A DNA stretch of 64,000 nt from Hyphomicrobiales bacterium (GTDB lineage: Bacteria > Pseudomonadota > Alphaproteobacteria > Rhizobiales > Rhizobiaceae): assembly GCA_900473915.1 (NCBI GenBank), contig UCNG01000006.1, forward strand, positions 186,001 through 250,000, written 5' to 3'. The notes under the pieces were generated by a model. That model saw only the letters and a list, made by a program, of their open reading frames with translations, was not told the DNA's origin and searched no databases. A program made the translations under genes and the position numbers. Shown here piece after piece: positions 54,315-62,804 of the stretch. Each line of letters begins with the position of its first letter. Position 1 is the stretch's first letter.

Positions 54315-54722
54315 TCATTCTCGATCGGGCATACGCAAAAAATGTTTCGTATTCTTGTCGAGCAACACCCACTCATGCTTTGACTGCTCGAATATGGATA
54401 GGGTTGGTGGCGGAAACGCCGGATCGGCAAACGAACCCACCGCCACCCCGATCAAGGACGGGACACCTTCTGGCAGCCAATAGACAGTTGAGCCGCAGCT
54501 TGGGCAGAAATGCATCCGGACCTTGCGGCCGCTCTCGGCTGTCCGAATGAATTCTGTCGATACACCTGAAATTTCAACGCAGCCTATCGAGTAGAAGGCA
54601 TTCGCGCTGAACGGCGAGCCTGTTCTTCGCTGGCAGGCGAAGCAGTGGCACAGGGCCGTCAATTTTGGTGGCTCGTGTGGTGTTATTCTAAGAGCCCCGC
54701 AAGCGCATTGAGCATAGGTCAT
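54315..54722 (-). CDS. GFA-family (Zn-binding) protein
   Basis: Protein of 135 residues with CxC (AQCACGAL), HCFACQRRTG and FCPSCGSTVYW, the zinc cysteine pattern of the GFA/CENP-V family related to glutathione-dependent formaldehyde-activating enzyme. ATG at 54722 has GGAG upstream; the frame is open from 54839. It converges on the AraC gene. A substrate is not known for most members. Confidence 0.85.
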   Translation of the reverse strand: MTYAQCACGALRITPHEPPKLTALCHCFACQRRTGSPFSANAFYSIGCVEISGVSTEFIRTAESGRKVRMHFCPSCGSTVYWLPEGVPSLIGVAVGSFADPAFPPPTLSIFEQSKHEWVLLDKNTKHFLRMPDRE

Positions 54723-54950
54723 CGATTTCTCCTGCATGTGAGATTGCATCGTGGGAAGGGGAGAGGATCGGAAAGGCTTTGGATCCGGCTGCAACTGTGG
54801 CAGCGCCTGAACCGAATATTGCGCATTATTATCGTTCATCGCTTATTCGACAAGCTGAAATAGAGACAATTTCTTATACTTGCTTTTGGAAAAGATTTTG
54901 CAGACGCTGTGCCCTGACTCCCATCGGGGAGGACACAAGGGAGGAAAGAC

Positions 54951-56690
54951 ATGCAGCATTACAGACTGAAATCGCTTTCCCTTGCCGCAGCCATTGCCGT
55001 TGCAGGTCATCTGCCGTCGGCCCATGCGGCATCGCCAGCCCCGGCGGAAGGCCAGAACGGGATGGTGGTTACGGCACAGCATCTGGCGTCGCAGGTTGGT
55101 GTCGATGTGCTGAAAAACGGCGGCAATGCCGTCGATGCGGCAGTCGCGGTCGGCTACGCGCTGGCGGTCGTTTATCCGACTGCGGGCAATCTTGGCGGGG
55201 GCGGTTTCATGACGATTCGCTTCAAGGACGGCAAGAGCACCTTTCTTGATTTTCGCGAGCGCGCGCCGCTGGCGGCCACCAAGACGATGTATCTGGACAA
55301 GGACGGCAAGCCCGTCAAAGACGCCAGCACTGAAACCTATCTTGCCATCGGCGTGCCGGGAACGGTGGCTGGCCTCGAGGAAGCACGCGAAAAATACGGT
55401 ACCCGCAAGCGTGAGGAGCTGATTGACCCCGCGCTGAAACTCGCCAAGGACGGCTTTACGCTGGAGCTGGGCGATATTCTTTCCTTCGCCGACGGCAATG
55501 AAAGACTGGCGAAAGACCCGGCAGCTGCAAAAATCTTCCTGAAGGACGGAAAGCCGCTCGGTCTGGGGGAGAAGCTTGTCCAGCCTGATCTTGCAAAGTC
55601 GCTCTCGGCCATTTCGGAAAAGGGGCCATCAGCCTTCTATCAGGGTGACATCGCCGATCTGATCGTCAAATCGAGCAAGGAAAATGGCGGCATTCTCGCC
55701 AAGGCCGATTTCGAGCAATACAAGGTCCGCGAACTGGAGCCGGTCAAATGCAGCTATCGCGGCTATGATATCGTTTCATCGCCGCCGCCTTCCTCGGGCG
55801 GGCTCATCATCTGCGAAATCCTCAATGTGCTTGAGGGCTACCCGATTTCCTATCTCGGCTACGGCTCGGCAGAAACCACGCGTTTGATGGTGGAAGCGAT
55901 GCGCCATGCCTATGTGGACCGCAACACGGCGCTGGGCGACCCGGATTTTGTCGATAACCCGGTCGAAAAACTCACCAGCAAGGACTATGCCGCGGAAATC
56001 CGTAGCCGCATCGACCCTTATCGCGCCGGTGTCAGCGAGGCGCTGAAGCCTGCTGAATTCAAGGAATCCAACGAAACGACGCATTATTCCATCGTCGACA
56101 AGGACGGCAATGCGGTTGCCGTGACCTATACGCTGAACGGCTCGTTCGGCACGGCCAAGGTGGCCGAAGGCACCGGCATTCTGCTCAACAACGAGATGGA
56201 TGACTTCACCATCAAGCCGGGCGTGCCCAATCTCTACGGCCTCATACAGGGTGAAGCCAATGCCATCGAGCCGCGCAAGTCGCCGCTGTCCTCGATGAGC
56301 CCGACCATCGTATCGAAGGACGGCAAGCCGTTCATGGTCATCGGCAGCCCCGGCGGTTCGCGCATCATCACGATCACGCTGGAGGCGATCATGAATGTCA
56401 TCGACCATGGCATGGATATTCAGGAGGCGATTGACGCTCCGCGCATCCATCACCAGTGGCTGCCTGATCGGGTCTATATGGAAGCAAACGCGCTTTCGCC
56501 CGATACGATCCGGCTCCTGACCGGCATGGGCTACACGGTCGGCGAGGACCATAACTGGCCGGTCTGGGGCGAGGCGGCAGGCATTCTTGTCGGCGGCAAG
56601 AACATGGCGGCCATCGAAAAGGGCGGCGACAACCGCTACTACGGCGCTATCGACAGCCGCGCTGTCGCCGGTGCCGCCATCGGCTATTAG
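54951..56690 (+). CDS. ggt: Gamma-glutamyltransferase
   Basis: Periplasmic Ntn-hydrolase of 579 residues. Signal peptide MQHYRLKSLSLAAAIAVAGH to SAHAA. After SKDYAAEIRSRID the autoprocessing nucleophile is T376 in NETTHYSIVD, followed by the small-subunit motifs PLSSMSPTIV and GSPGGSRIITI. Cleaves glutathione and other gamma-glutamyl peptides. Its ATG follows AGGAAAG. Peptidase T and a peptide-binding protein follow, making a peptide-use block. Confidence 0.93.
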   Translation: MQHYRLKSLSLAAAIAVAGHLPSAHAASPAPAEGQNGMVVTAQHLASQVGVDVLKNGGNAVDAAVAVGYALAVVYPTAGNLGGGGFMTIRFKDGKSTFLDFRERAPLAATKTMYLDKDGKPVKDASTETYLAIGVPGTVAGLEEAREKYGTRKREELIDPALKLAKDGFTLELGDILSFADGNERLAKDPAAAKIFLKDGKPLGLGEKLVQPDLAKSLSAISEKGPSAFYQGDIADLIVKSSKENGGILAKADFEQYKVRELEPVKCSYRGYDIVSSPPPSSGGLIICEILNVLEGYPISYLGYGSAETTRLMVEAMRHAYVDRNTALGDPDFVDNPVEKLTSKDYAAEIRSRIDPYRAGVSEALKPAEFKESNETTHYSIVDKDGNAVAVTYTLNGSFGTAKVAEGTGILLNNEMDDFTIKPGVPNLYGLIQGEANAIEPRKSPLSSMSPTIVSKDGKPFMVIGSPGGSRIITITLEAIMNVIDHGMDIQEAIDAPRIHHQWLPDRVYMEANALSPDTIRLLTGMGYTVGEDHNWPVWGEAAGILVGGKNMAAIEKGGDNRYYGAIDSRAVAGAAIGY

Positions 56691-56724
56691 AGCGTGGACC
56701 GCTCCGGCGCCTGATCGCTCGAAC

Positions 56725-56752
56725 GAGGAGACGAGATATTTCACGTCTCCTC
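56725..56752. terminator. Hairpin between ggt and pepT
   Basis: GAGGAGACG / CGTCTCCTC, perfect 9-base arms, loop of 10, between convergent genes. Confidence 0.6.
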
Positions 56753-56773
56753 AGGATTTGAGGCTGTGCGGGA

Positions 56774-58027
56774 TCAGCTTTTGCCGTTGATCCGCGCAGT
56801 CTTCAAAATCTCAATGACCATTTCGGATGCCTTGTTGAGCGAACCGACCGGCAGGAACTCGTAAATCGAGTGGAAGTTGTGCGCACCGCAGAACAGGTTG
56901 GGGCAGGGCAGTCCTTTTTCGGACAGCACCGCGCCGTCATAACCGCCACGCATCGGCAGCGGCGTCGGCTCCACGCCTATTGCCTTCATCGCTTCAAGGG
57001 CAAGCGCGACCGGATAACGGTTTTCGCCTTGCAGGCTCTCGGCTGCGTTGCGGTAGACGGCCTTGTAGTCCACGTAAACCGTGCCCTCGCCATGGAGCTG
57101 GTTGAAACTCGCGGCCAGGTTTTCAATGAACAGGCGGCGCGTCTCATATCCGTCCTTCGTGAAATCGCGGATATCGATGACAAGGGTTGTCTCGGCCACG
57201 GTTCCCTGAATGCCCTTCGCCCAGTAATAGCCTTCGGTGCCTTCCGTATATTCGGGACGCTCGCCGCCCGGCATCATTGCAATGAATTGCTGGGCATAGA
57301 GAATGGCATTGCGCAGCTTGCCCTTGGCCGACATCGGATGGGCAGGCTGGCCCTTGAAGGTGAGGCGGAACTCACCGGCATTCCAGTTTTCATAGACGAT
57401 CTCGCCCACCGCACAGCAGTCGAGCGTATAGGCGAAATCGGCGTTGAGGGACGCCACGTCGAGCGCCTTGGCGCCGAGCAATCCGATTTCCTCATCGGGA
57501 ACGAAAACGACCTTGACCGTGCCGTGCTCGATTTCAGGATGGCTGGTCAGGACCTGCATGGCATGCATGATTTCGGCAATGGCGGACTTGTTATCGGCCC
57601 CGAGCAGGCTGGTGCCGTCGGTCACGATGATCCGGTCGCCGACATAGCGTTCCAGTTCGGGAAACTCGGCAAGCCGCATGGTGGCGCCGGTCGCCTCGTT
57701 GAGCACGATATCGCCGCCCTTGTAATCGACCACATGAGCGCGGGTATCGGTCGTGTATTCGCTGGACGTATCGAGATGGGCGACCCATGCGATTGTCGGA
57801 AACTGGTGGTCGGCACTGGAGGCATTGGCAGGCAGCGTGCCGACGACGATTGAATGGTCGCGCTCCTCAACCTCCATGCCCATGGCGCGCATTTCGTTGG
57901 CGAGCAGCTTTGCGAGATCGGTTTGCCCGGCGCTCGACGGGAGTTCGCCCGCATTGGGCACAGCGGTCGTGTTGATGCGGGTATAGGCTAGAAAGCGGTC
58001 TACGATATTCATATTTTTCTCGGTCAT
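56774..58027 (-). CDS. pepT: Peptidase T (tripeptide aminopeptidase)
   Basis: M20 metallopeptidase of 417 residues: IAWVAHLDTSSEY (zinc His/Asp), SLLGADNKSAIAE and VPDEEIGLLGA (general base and metal ligand), and the terminal PTPLPMRGGYDGAVLS and NLFCGAHNFHS. Releases N-terminal residues from tripeptides in the cytoplasm. An ATG seven residues downstream (MNIVDRF) could be the true start. Preceded by the SBP gene on the same strand. Confidence 0.92.
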   Translation of the reverse strand: MTEKNMNIVDRFLAYTRINTTAVPNAGELPSSAGQTDLAKLLANEMRAMGMEVEERDHSIVVGTLPANASSADHQFPTIAWVAHLDTSSEYTTDTRAHVVDYKGGDIVLNEATGATMRLAEFPELERYVGDRIIVTDGTSLLGADNKSAIAEIMHAMQVLTSHPEIEHGTVKVVFVPDEEIGLLGAKALDVASLNADFAYTLDCCAVGEIVYENWNAGEFRLTFKGQPAHPMSAKGKLRNAILYAQQFIAMMPGGERPEYTEGTEGYYWAKGIQGTVAETTLVIDIRDFTKDGYETRRLFIENLAASFNQLHGEGTVYVDYKAVYRNAAESLQGENRYPVALALEAMKAIGVEPTPLPMRGGYDGAVLSEKGLPCPNLFCGAHNFHSIYEFLPVGSLNKASEMVIEILKTARINGKS

Positions 58028-58069
58028 TGGTCAGGATCGACCCGGATTCCATACAGGCAAAAAAGAATA

Positions 58070-58087
58070 GCGGGCGTTTCCGCCCGC
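58070..58087 (-). terminator. Terminator after the peptide-binding protein
   Basis: GCGGGCG-TTTC-CGCCCGC stem with a T-rich tail on the minus strand, between the SBP and pepT genes. Confidence 0.75.
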
Positions 58088-58107
58088 CAACCATAATTCA
58101 CCGCCAG

Positions 58108-59706
58108 TTATTCCTCGATGTCGACATCTTCAAACAGATAGCCGCCAAAAGGATCGATGCGGAAATCCTTGACCTTCTTGCTGACCGGCTGTTCGACGAT
58201 CTGATGGGCGATTGTCAGCCAGGGAGCCTGTTCCTTGAAGACGACCTGCGCCTGCTCATAGAGCTTGGTGCGCTCGGCCTGGTCGGTCGTCAGCTTGGCT
58301 GCCTGAATGAGCTTCTCGAAATCCTCATTGCACCAGTTAGCGCGGTTCGCGCTGCCGATGGCCTTGCAGCTCAAAAGTGCGGCGAGGAAGTTGTCGGGAT
58401 CGGCAATGCCGCCGGTCCAGCCAAGCATGACGGCGCCATCGCGGTCCTTTTCCAGCGAGCGCTTGAGATATTCGCCCCAGTCATAGGTTACGATTTCGGC
58501 TGTTACGCCCACCTTGGCGAAGTCGGCCTGCATGAGTTCGGCAGCGCGGCGCGCATTGGGCATGTAAGGCCGCTGCACGGGCATCGCCCAGATCTTCATC
58601 TTCAGGTCCTTGACGCCCGCCTCATCGAGCAGCTTGCGCGACTGTTCGGGATCGTAGGCATCGTCCTTGACGTTCTTGTTGTAGCCCCAGACGCTTGGCG
58701 GCAGCGGATTGACCGAAGGGACAGCCGAGCCCAGATAGACCGCATCGATGATCGCGGCCTTGTTGACCGCCATGTTCAGCGCCTTGCGCACACGCACATC
58801 GTCAAACGGCTTTTGCTGGGTGTTATAGGCGAGGAAGGACAGGTTCAGGCCTTCCTTGTGCAGCATTTCAACAGCCGGGTCCTTCTTCATCTCCGCAATA
58901 TCGGCGGGGTTCGGCGCGGCGATGACGTGGCACTCGCCCGACTTCAGCTTCTGATAGCGCACTGCCGCATCCGGCGTGATTGCAAAGATGAGATTGTCGA
59001 TCTTCTGCTTGCCCGCCCAGTAATCGGGATTGGCCTGATAGCGGATGGCGCTATCCTTCTGATAAGCGACGAACTGATAGGGGCCGGTTCCGACAGGCTG
59101 CTGGCTGAACTCGGTGATGCGGCCTTCCGCGACAAGCTTGTCGGCATATTCCTTGGACTGAATGACGGCAAATGTCAGCGACAGCGTCGAGATGAACGTC
59201 GCTTCGGGATGCGCCAGCACAAACTTGACGGTGTGGTCGTCGATCTTTTCGATCTTCTCGATCAGCGAAGGGAAGGAATAGGCCCCGAATTGCGGCCATG
59301 CGCCCTGATTGTAATACGGGTTTTCCTTGTTCCCCTGACGGTCGAAGGTGAAGATCACATCGTCCGCATTGAATTCACGCGTCGGGGTGAAAAAGCTCGT
59401 GGTGTGGAACTTCACGCCCTTGCGCAGATGAAACGTGTATTCCTTGCCATCGGCGGAAACGTCCCAGCTTTCCGCAAGGCCGGGTTCCAGCTCGGTCGAG
59501 CCGCGCTTGATCTTGATAAGTCCGTTGGACACATTGCGCGCCGACGCATCATAAACGGCGCCGGATGTCGTTTGCGCAGCATCGAACATTTCGGGAGATG
59601 CCTCTGAGCAATAGATCAATGTCTTGGCGAAGACCTGTCCAACTGCCGTGCTGTTGAGCGCAGCCGCGACCAGCGCGGCTGAAAATAGTTTTCCGTATGT
59701 GTTCAT
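58108..59706 (-). CDS. DppA/OppA-type peptide ABC substrate-binding protein
   Basis: Periplasmic solute-binding protein family 5, 532 residues. Signal peptide MNTYGKLFSAALVAAALN to GQVFA; mature motifs LIYCSEASPEMFDAA, FHLRKGVKFH, GTGPYQFVAYQ, and LLSCKAIGSANRANWCN. Captures peptides (perhaps products of ggt). No cognate permease genes are near, so it may serve a Dpp system coded elsewhere. Confidence 0.9.
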   Translation of the reverse strand: MNTYGKLFSAALVAAALNSTAVGQVFAKTLIYCSEASPEMFDAAQTTSGAVYDASARNVSNGLIKIKRGSTELEPGLAESWDVSADGKEYTFHLRKGVKFHTTSFFTPTREFNADDVIFTFDRQGNKENPYYNQGAWPQFGAYSFPSLIEKIEKIDDHTVKFVLAHPEATFISTLSLTFAVIQSKEYADKLVAEGRITEFSQQPVGTGPYQFVAYQKDSAIRYQANPDYWAGKQKIDNLIFAITPDAAVRYQKLKSGECHVIAAPNPADIAEMKKDPAVEMLHKEGLNLSFLAYNTQQKPFDDVRVRKALNMAVNKAAIIDAVYLGSAVPSVNPLPPSVWGYNKNVKDDAYDPEQSRKLLDEAGVKDLKMKIWAMPVQRPYMPNARRAAELMQADFAKVGVTAEIVTYDWGEYLKRSLEKDRDGAVMLGWTGGIADPDNFLAALLSCKAIGSANRANWCNEDFEKLIQAAKLTTDQAERTKLYEQAQVVFKEQAPWLTIAHQIVEQPVSKKVKDFRIDPFGGYLFEDVDIEE

Positions 59707-59995
59707 GAGGCTGCATTCCCTTGCTGACGACGCGACCCACCTTCGGTGGTGTGTTGTTCAGGATCGACTTTTCCAGATGATTCTAAACAGCGGTGCAATT
59801 TTTATATGAGCGCGCAAAGGTGTATGAAGCAAGCTGGTCTTTGGAGTTCCAGCCGATAATTCGCAATTGCCGGCCCGCGTCCGGCGAGAGAACCGCATTT
59901 GCAGGCCGTTGGAAAGTTCAATAACCTCCTCAACCGGATCGAATGACGAATGTCGGTGGGTGCAATATTCTGTCTGAACAAAGGCTGATACCGGA
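59707..59995. other. Divergent gap, SBP / histidine kinase
   Basis: No gene. Possible promoters for both directions, no clear operator identified. Confidence 0.4.
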
Positions 59996-61549
59996 ATGCA
60001 ATCTATGAACGTCAACAGCCGCCGGGGAAATATCCGATCTGGCCTGCTCCCGTTTTTCATATGGTTGCTGTTCAATTGTCTGGCGATTGGCAGCCTTGCC
60101 GCCTACCAGCGCACCGCACTGTTGTCGGAGCTTCAGGCTGCGAGCTTCACGCTGCATCGCGAGGCCTCGCAGCGCGCAGGCCAGCACGATGCCCATCTGA
60201 CCGCACTTTCCACGATTGCCCAGTCCAAGGCGCGAATGTCCGATGTTTCACAGGACGATGTCTTCTTCGAAGTGGCGACGACGATCACCCGTTTCTATCC
60301 GCGCATCGACGAAATTCAACTCGTCCCGATGGACCCGACCCTGCCCGTGACCGGCACCAGAGCGCTGGAACCGGCGCTTGCTGACACCATACGGGCGGCT
60401 GTCCGTTCCTATCGCGGCCTTCCGGAACTGCTGGCGCCATCCGCGCGGCCCGGCCACTACATGATGGTAAAACGCAGCCCCAATACGGACAATCCGCATG
60501 ACGGCCTCGCCCTGTCGATCGATGCGGGAAGCCTCATCAACTCCGACGATGCATTCTGGAGCGGTAAGGGTGTGGCGCGACGCATCCTCCTGCCCGACGG
60601 CACGGTTCTCTTCAGTCATCCGGCTTCCTTTGACGCTGTCGATTTCTCCAAGAAGCTCGGCAGTGCCTCGCAGCCGCTGCTTTTCCAGACTGCCCTTGCC
60701 ATGAGCTGGGGCGACCTGCTGCCGTTCGACCAGCTTATTCCGCTCCTCATCCTCACCAATCTGCTGTTCTTCGGCGGATTGATCATCATTCGCCAGACGC
60801 AACGCACCCGCCATGCCGAACGCCGGGCGGAATTGAGCCGCTTTGAGGCGCGTCTGGCCCATGCGTCACGCGTCAACACGATGGGCGAAATGGCAAGTGG
60901 CATGGCGCATGAACTGACCCAACCCCTGACCGCCCTTCTTGCCGGTGCGCAGGCCGGGCGCCGTCTGTTGAGCCGCAACAATATGGCGGCCCTCGCCGGA
61001 GCACTGGACGATATGGTCGAGCAGGCGCGGCGGGCATCTGCCATTCTGGACCGGCTGCGCAACTGGTCCCGTCCGCAACGCGGGCAGACCGTACATGCTG
61101 ACCTGCGCGTTTCGCTTCAAAATGTGAAGGCGCTGCTTGCTTCCGAAGCGGCCCGGCAAGATGTCGGAATCGAACTTGTCCTGCCCGACACACCTGTGGT
61201 GGCAGCAGTTGACCCGGTTGAAATGGAGCAGGTTATGTTCAATCTTCTCCGCAATGCGATTGAATCCTTCCATGCGGATGATCGGGACCGGCGCGTCAAT
61301 GCATCCCTGAAGACCGAGCGGTCGATGGCAATTCTGGAAATTGCGGATAATGGTCCAGGCGTCGCGCCCGAGCTGTTGCCACGCCTCTTTACTCCGTTTA
61401 CCACAAGCCGCCCGGAAGGGACCGGCCTTGGTCTGGCGCTCAGCCAGCGGCTGGTCGAACGTTTTGGCGGCGAGATTTCCTATATCCAACAGGAGCGCGG
61501 CGCGCTGTTCCGCGTTGTGCTGCCAATCGCCGAAGATAAGGGAAGCTAA
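59996..61549 (+). CDS. Sensor histidine kinase
   Basis: Membrane kinase of 517 residues: helix (about 16-38), periplasmic sensor (39-245), helix (about 247-265), HisKA with H305 in SGMAHELTQPL, and HATPase with NLLRNAIES, DNGPGVAPELL and GTGLGLALSQ. The sensor is not a known domain to me. RR follows by 4 bases. The type resembles FixL/DctB/TtrS kinases that control uptake of small acids or electron acceptors. Confidence 0.9.
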   Translation: MQSMNVNSRRGNIRSGLLPFFIWLLFNCLAIGSLAAYQRTALLSELQAASFTLHREASQRAGQHDAHLTALSTIAQSKARMSDVSQDDVFFEVATTITRFYPRIDEIQLVPMDPTLPVTGTRALEPALADTIRAAVRSYRGLPELLAPSARPGHYMMVKRSPNTDNPHDGLALSIDAGSLINSDDAFWSGKGVARRILLPDGTVLFSHPASFDAVDFSKKLGSASQPLLFQTALAMSWGDLLPFDQLIPLLILTNLLFFGGLIIIRQTQRTRHAERRAELSRFEARLAHASRVNTMGEMASGMAHELTQPLTALLAGAQAGRRLLSRNNMAALAGALDDMVEQARRASAILDRLRNWSRPQRGQTVHADLRVSLQNVKALLASEAARQDVGIELVLPDTPVVAAVDPVEMEQVMFNLLRNAIESFHADDRDRRVNASLKTERSMAILEIADNGPGVAPELLPRLFTPFTTSRPEGTGLGLALSQRLVERFGGEISYIQQERGALFRVVLPIAEDKGS

Positions 61550-61553
61550 GGGA

Positions 61554-62162
61554 ATGGCCCAGCCGGTCTATCTTGTCGATGACGATGAAGCGGTGCGCAA
61601 GTCGCTCAGCCTGCTTTTGTCCACGATCGACATTGAGGTGAGGAGTTTTTCCGACCCAACCGCGTTTCTGGCGCAATTGCCGCGGCTGCAGCCGGGATGC
61701 CTGATCTTCGATATTCGCATGCCGGTGATGACGGGCCTGAAACTGCAGGAGCGTCTGGCCGGGCAGGGCATTGACTGGCCGGTGATCATTATTTCCGGCC
61801 ATGGCGACATCGAGGCCTGCCGCCGGGCCTTTCGAAATGGCGCGGTGGACTATCTTTCCAAGCCTGTCGACGAGCAGGACCTGATCGACGCCATCCAGAA
61901 GGCGCAGCAGCTGCTTGAACACCGGCTTGGCAGCAAGGCGCTGCGAGCGGAAACGCTGGCGTTGCTGGCTACATTGACGGCGCGCGAGCGCGAAGTGCTT
62001 GGCCGTATCGCGCAAGGTTTCACAACCCGGCAGATTGCCGATGGTCTTGAACTGTCGCCACGCACGATCGACAGCCATCGTGCGGCCATCGGGGCGAAAC
62101 TCGGCACGACCTCGCAGGCGGAAATGACGCGCTTGTGGCTGGAAGGACAAGCCAATCCGTAG
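61554..62162 (+). CDS. FixJ-type response regulator
   Basis: Receiver (DDD at 9-11, phospho-acceptor D53 in IFDIRMPV, lysine in LSKPVDE) plus LuxR-type HTH (LTAREREVLGRIAQGFTTRQIADGLELSPRT), 202 residues. ATG at 61554 has GGGAA... immediately upstream; frame open from 61341. Partner of the kinase. Confidence 0.92.
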   Translation: MAQPVYLVDDDEAVRKSLSLLLSTIDIEVRSFSDPTAFLAQLPRLQPGCLIFDIRMPVMTGLKLQERLAGQGIDWPVIIISGHGDIEACRRAFRNGAVDYLSKPVDEQDLIDAIQKAQQLLEHRLGSKALRAETLALLATLTAREREVLGRIAQGFTTRQIADGLELSPRTIDSHRAAIGAKLGTTSQAEMTRLWLEGQANP

Positions 62163-62247
62163 AACTACCGAGAAGTTTGTAAGAGTTACGGATTCCGCCG
62201 CTCGCCGACCAAAACTAGATGTTCCTCGTCACAACTGAGGAACGACC

Positions 62248-62730
62248 ATGATCCGTAAACTTGCAATTGTCGCCCTGTCGATGGCTCCGGCTACCGCTTT
62301 CGCCCAGACTCTCCCCACCACGCCTTATCTGCCGCTCGATCTGGCAACCAAGGCCGCACAGGCTGCGCTGGATGCCTGCGTCGCCAAGGGCAGCAATGTA
62401 AGCGTCGCTGTCGTTGCACGCGACGGGGCGACCAAGGTTCTGCTCAAGGCCGACCTGTCCGGCCCGCATACCGGCAACAGCGCCGAAGGAAAGGCGTTTA
62501 CATCAGCGGCTCTCGGCCGCGATTCCGGCGAACTTGCGGAATTCATCGCTTCGAAGCCAGCCAATAACGGCATGCGCGACATGGATTCTCGCTTCGTTAT
62601 CCAGGCGGGCGGCCTGCCGATCAAGATCGGCGATGCGCTGGTCGGCGGTATCGGCGTCGGCGGAGCGCCGTCCGGTGCGATCGACGCGGAATGCGCTCTC
62701 GCGGGCGTGCAGGCCATCACGGCAAAGTAA
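62248..62730 (+). CDS. GlcG/HbpS-like heme-degrading-domain protein, secreted
   Basis: Protein of 160 residues with signal peptide (MIRKLAIVALSMAPATAFAQ) and a GlcG/HbpS domain (ALDACVAKGSNVSVAVVARDG, GGLPIKIGDALVGGIGVGGAPSG). Members bind small ligands such as heme, or serve as extracytoplasmic partners of two-component sensors (HbpS-SenS). It lies 85 bases after the response regulator, so it may be part of this signalling set. Confidence 0.82.
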   Translation: MIRKLAIVALSMAPATAFAQTLPTTPYLPLDLATKAAQAALDACVAKGSNVSVAVVARDGATKVLLKADLSGPHTGNSAEGKAFTSAALGRDSGELAEFIASKPANNGMRDMDSRFVIQAGGLPIKIGDALVGGIGVGGAPSGAIDAECALAGVQAITAK

Positions 62731-62734
62731 GAAA

Positions 62735-62780
62735 AACGGTCGGGACTGGCCTTGCCCGGTCCCGACCGTTTCGCGTTTTT
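62735..62780. terminator. Strong intrinsic terminator
   Basis: AACGGTCGGGAC / GTCCCGACCGTT, perfect 12-base arms with a 12-base loop, followed by T5 at 62776-62780, between convergent genes. Confidence 0.85.
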
Positions 62781-62804
62781 GGGAGGCATGCTCCAGTGGC
62801 TGGC

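Noticed and set aside
58027-59607. Long open frame antisense to the peptide-binding protein
   Set aside because: The opposite strand has a clear family-5 SBP; this frame resembles no protein family.
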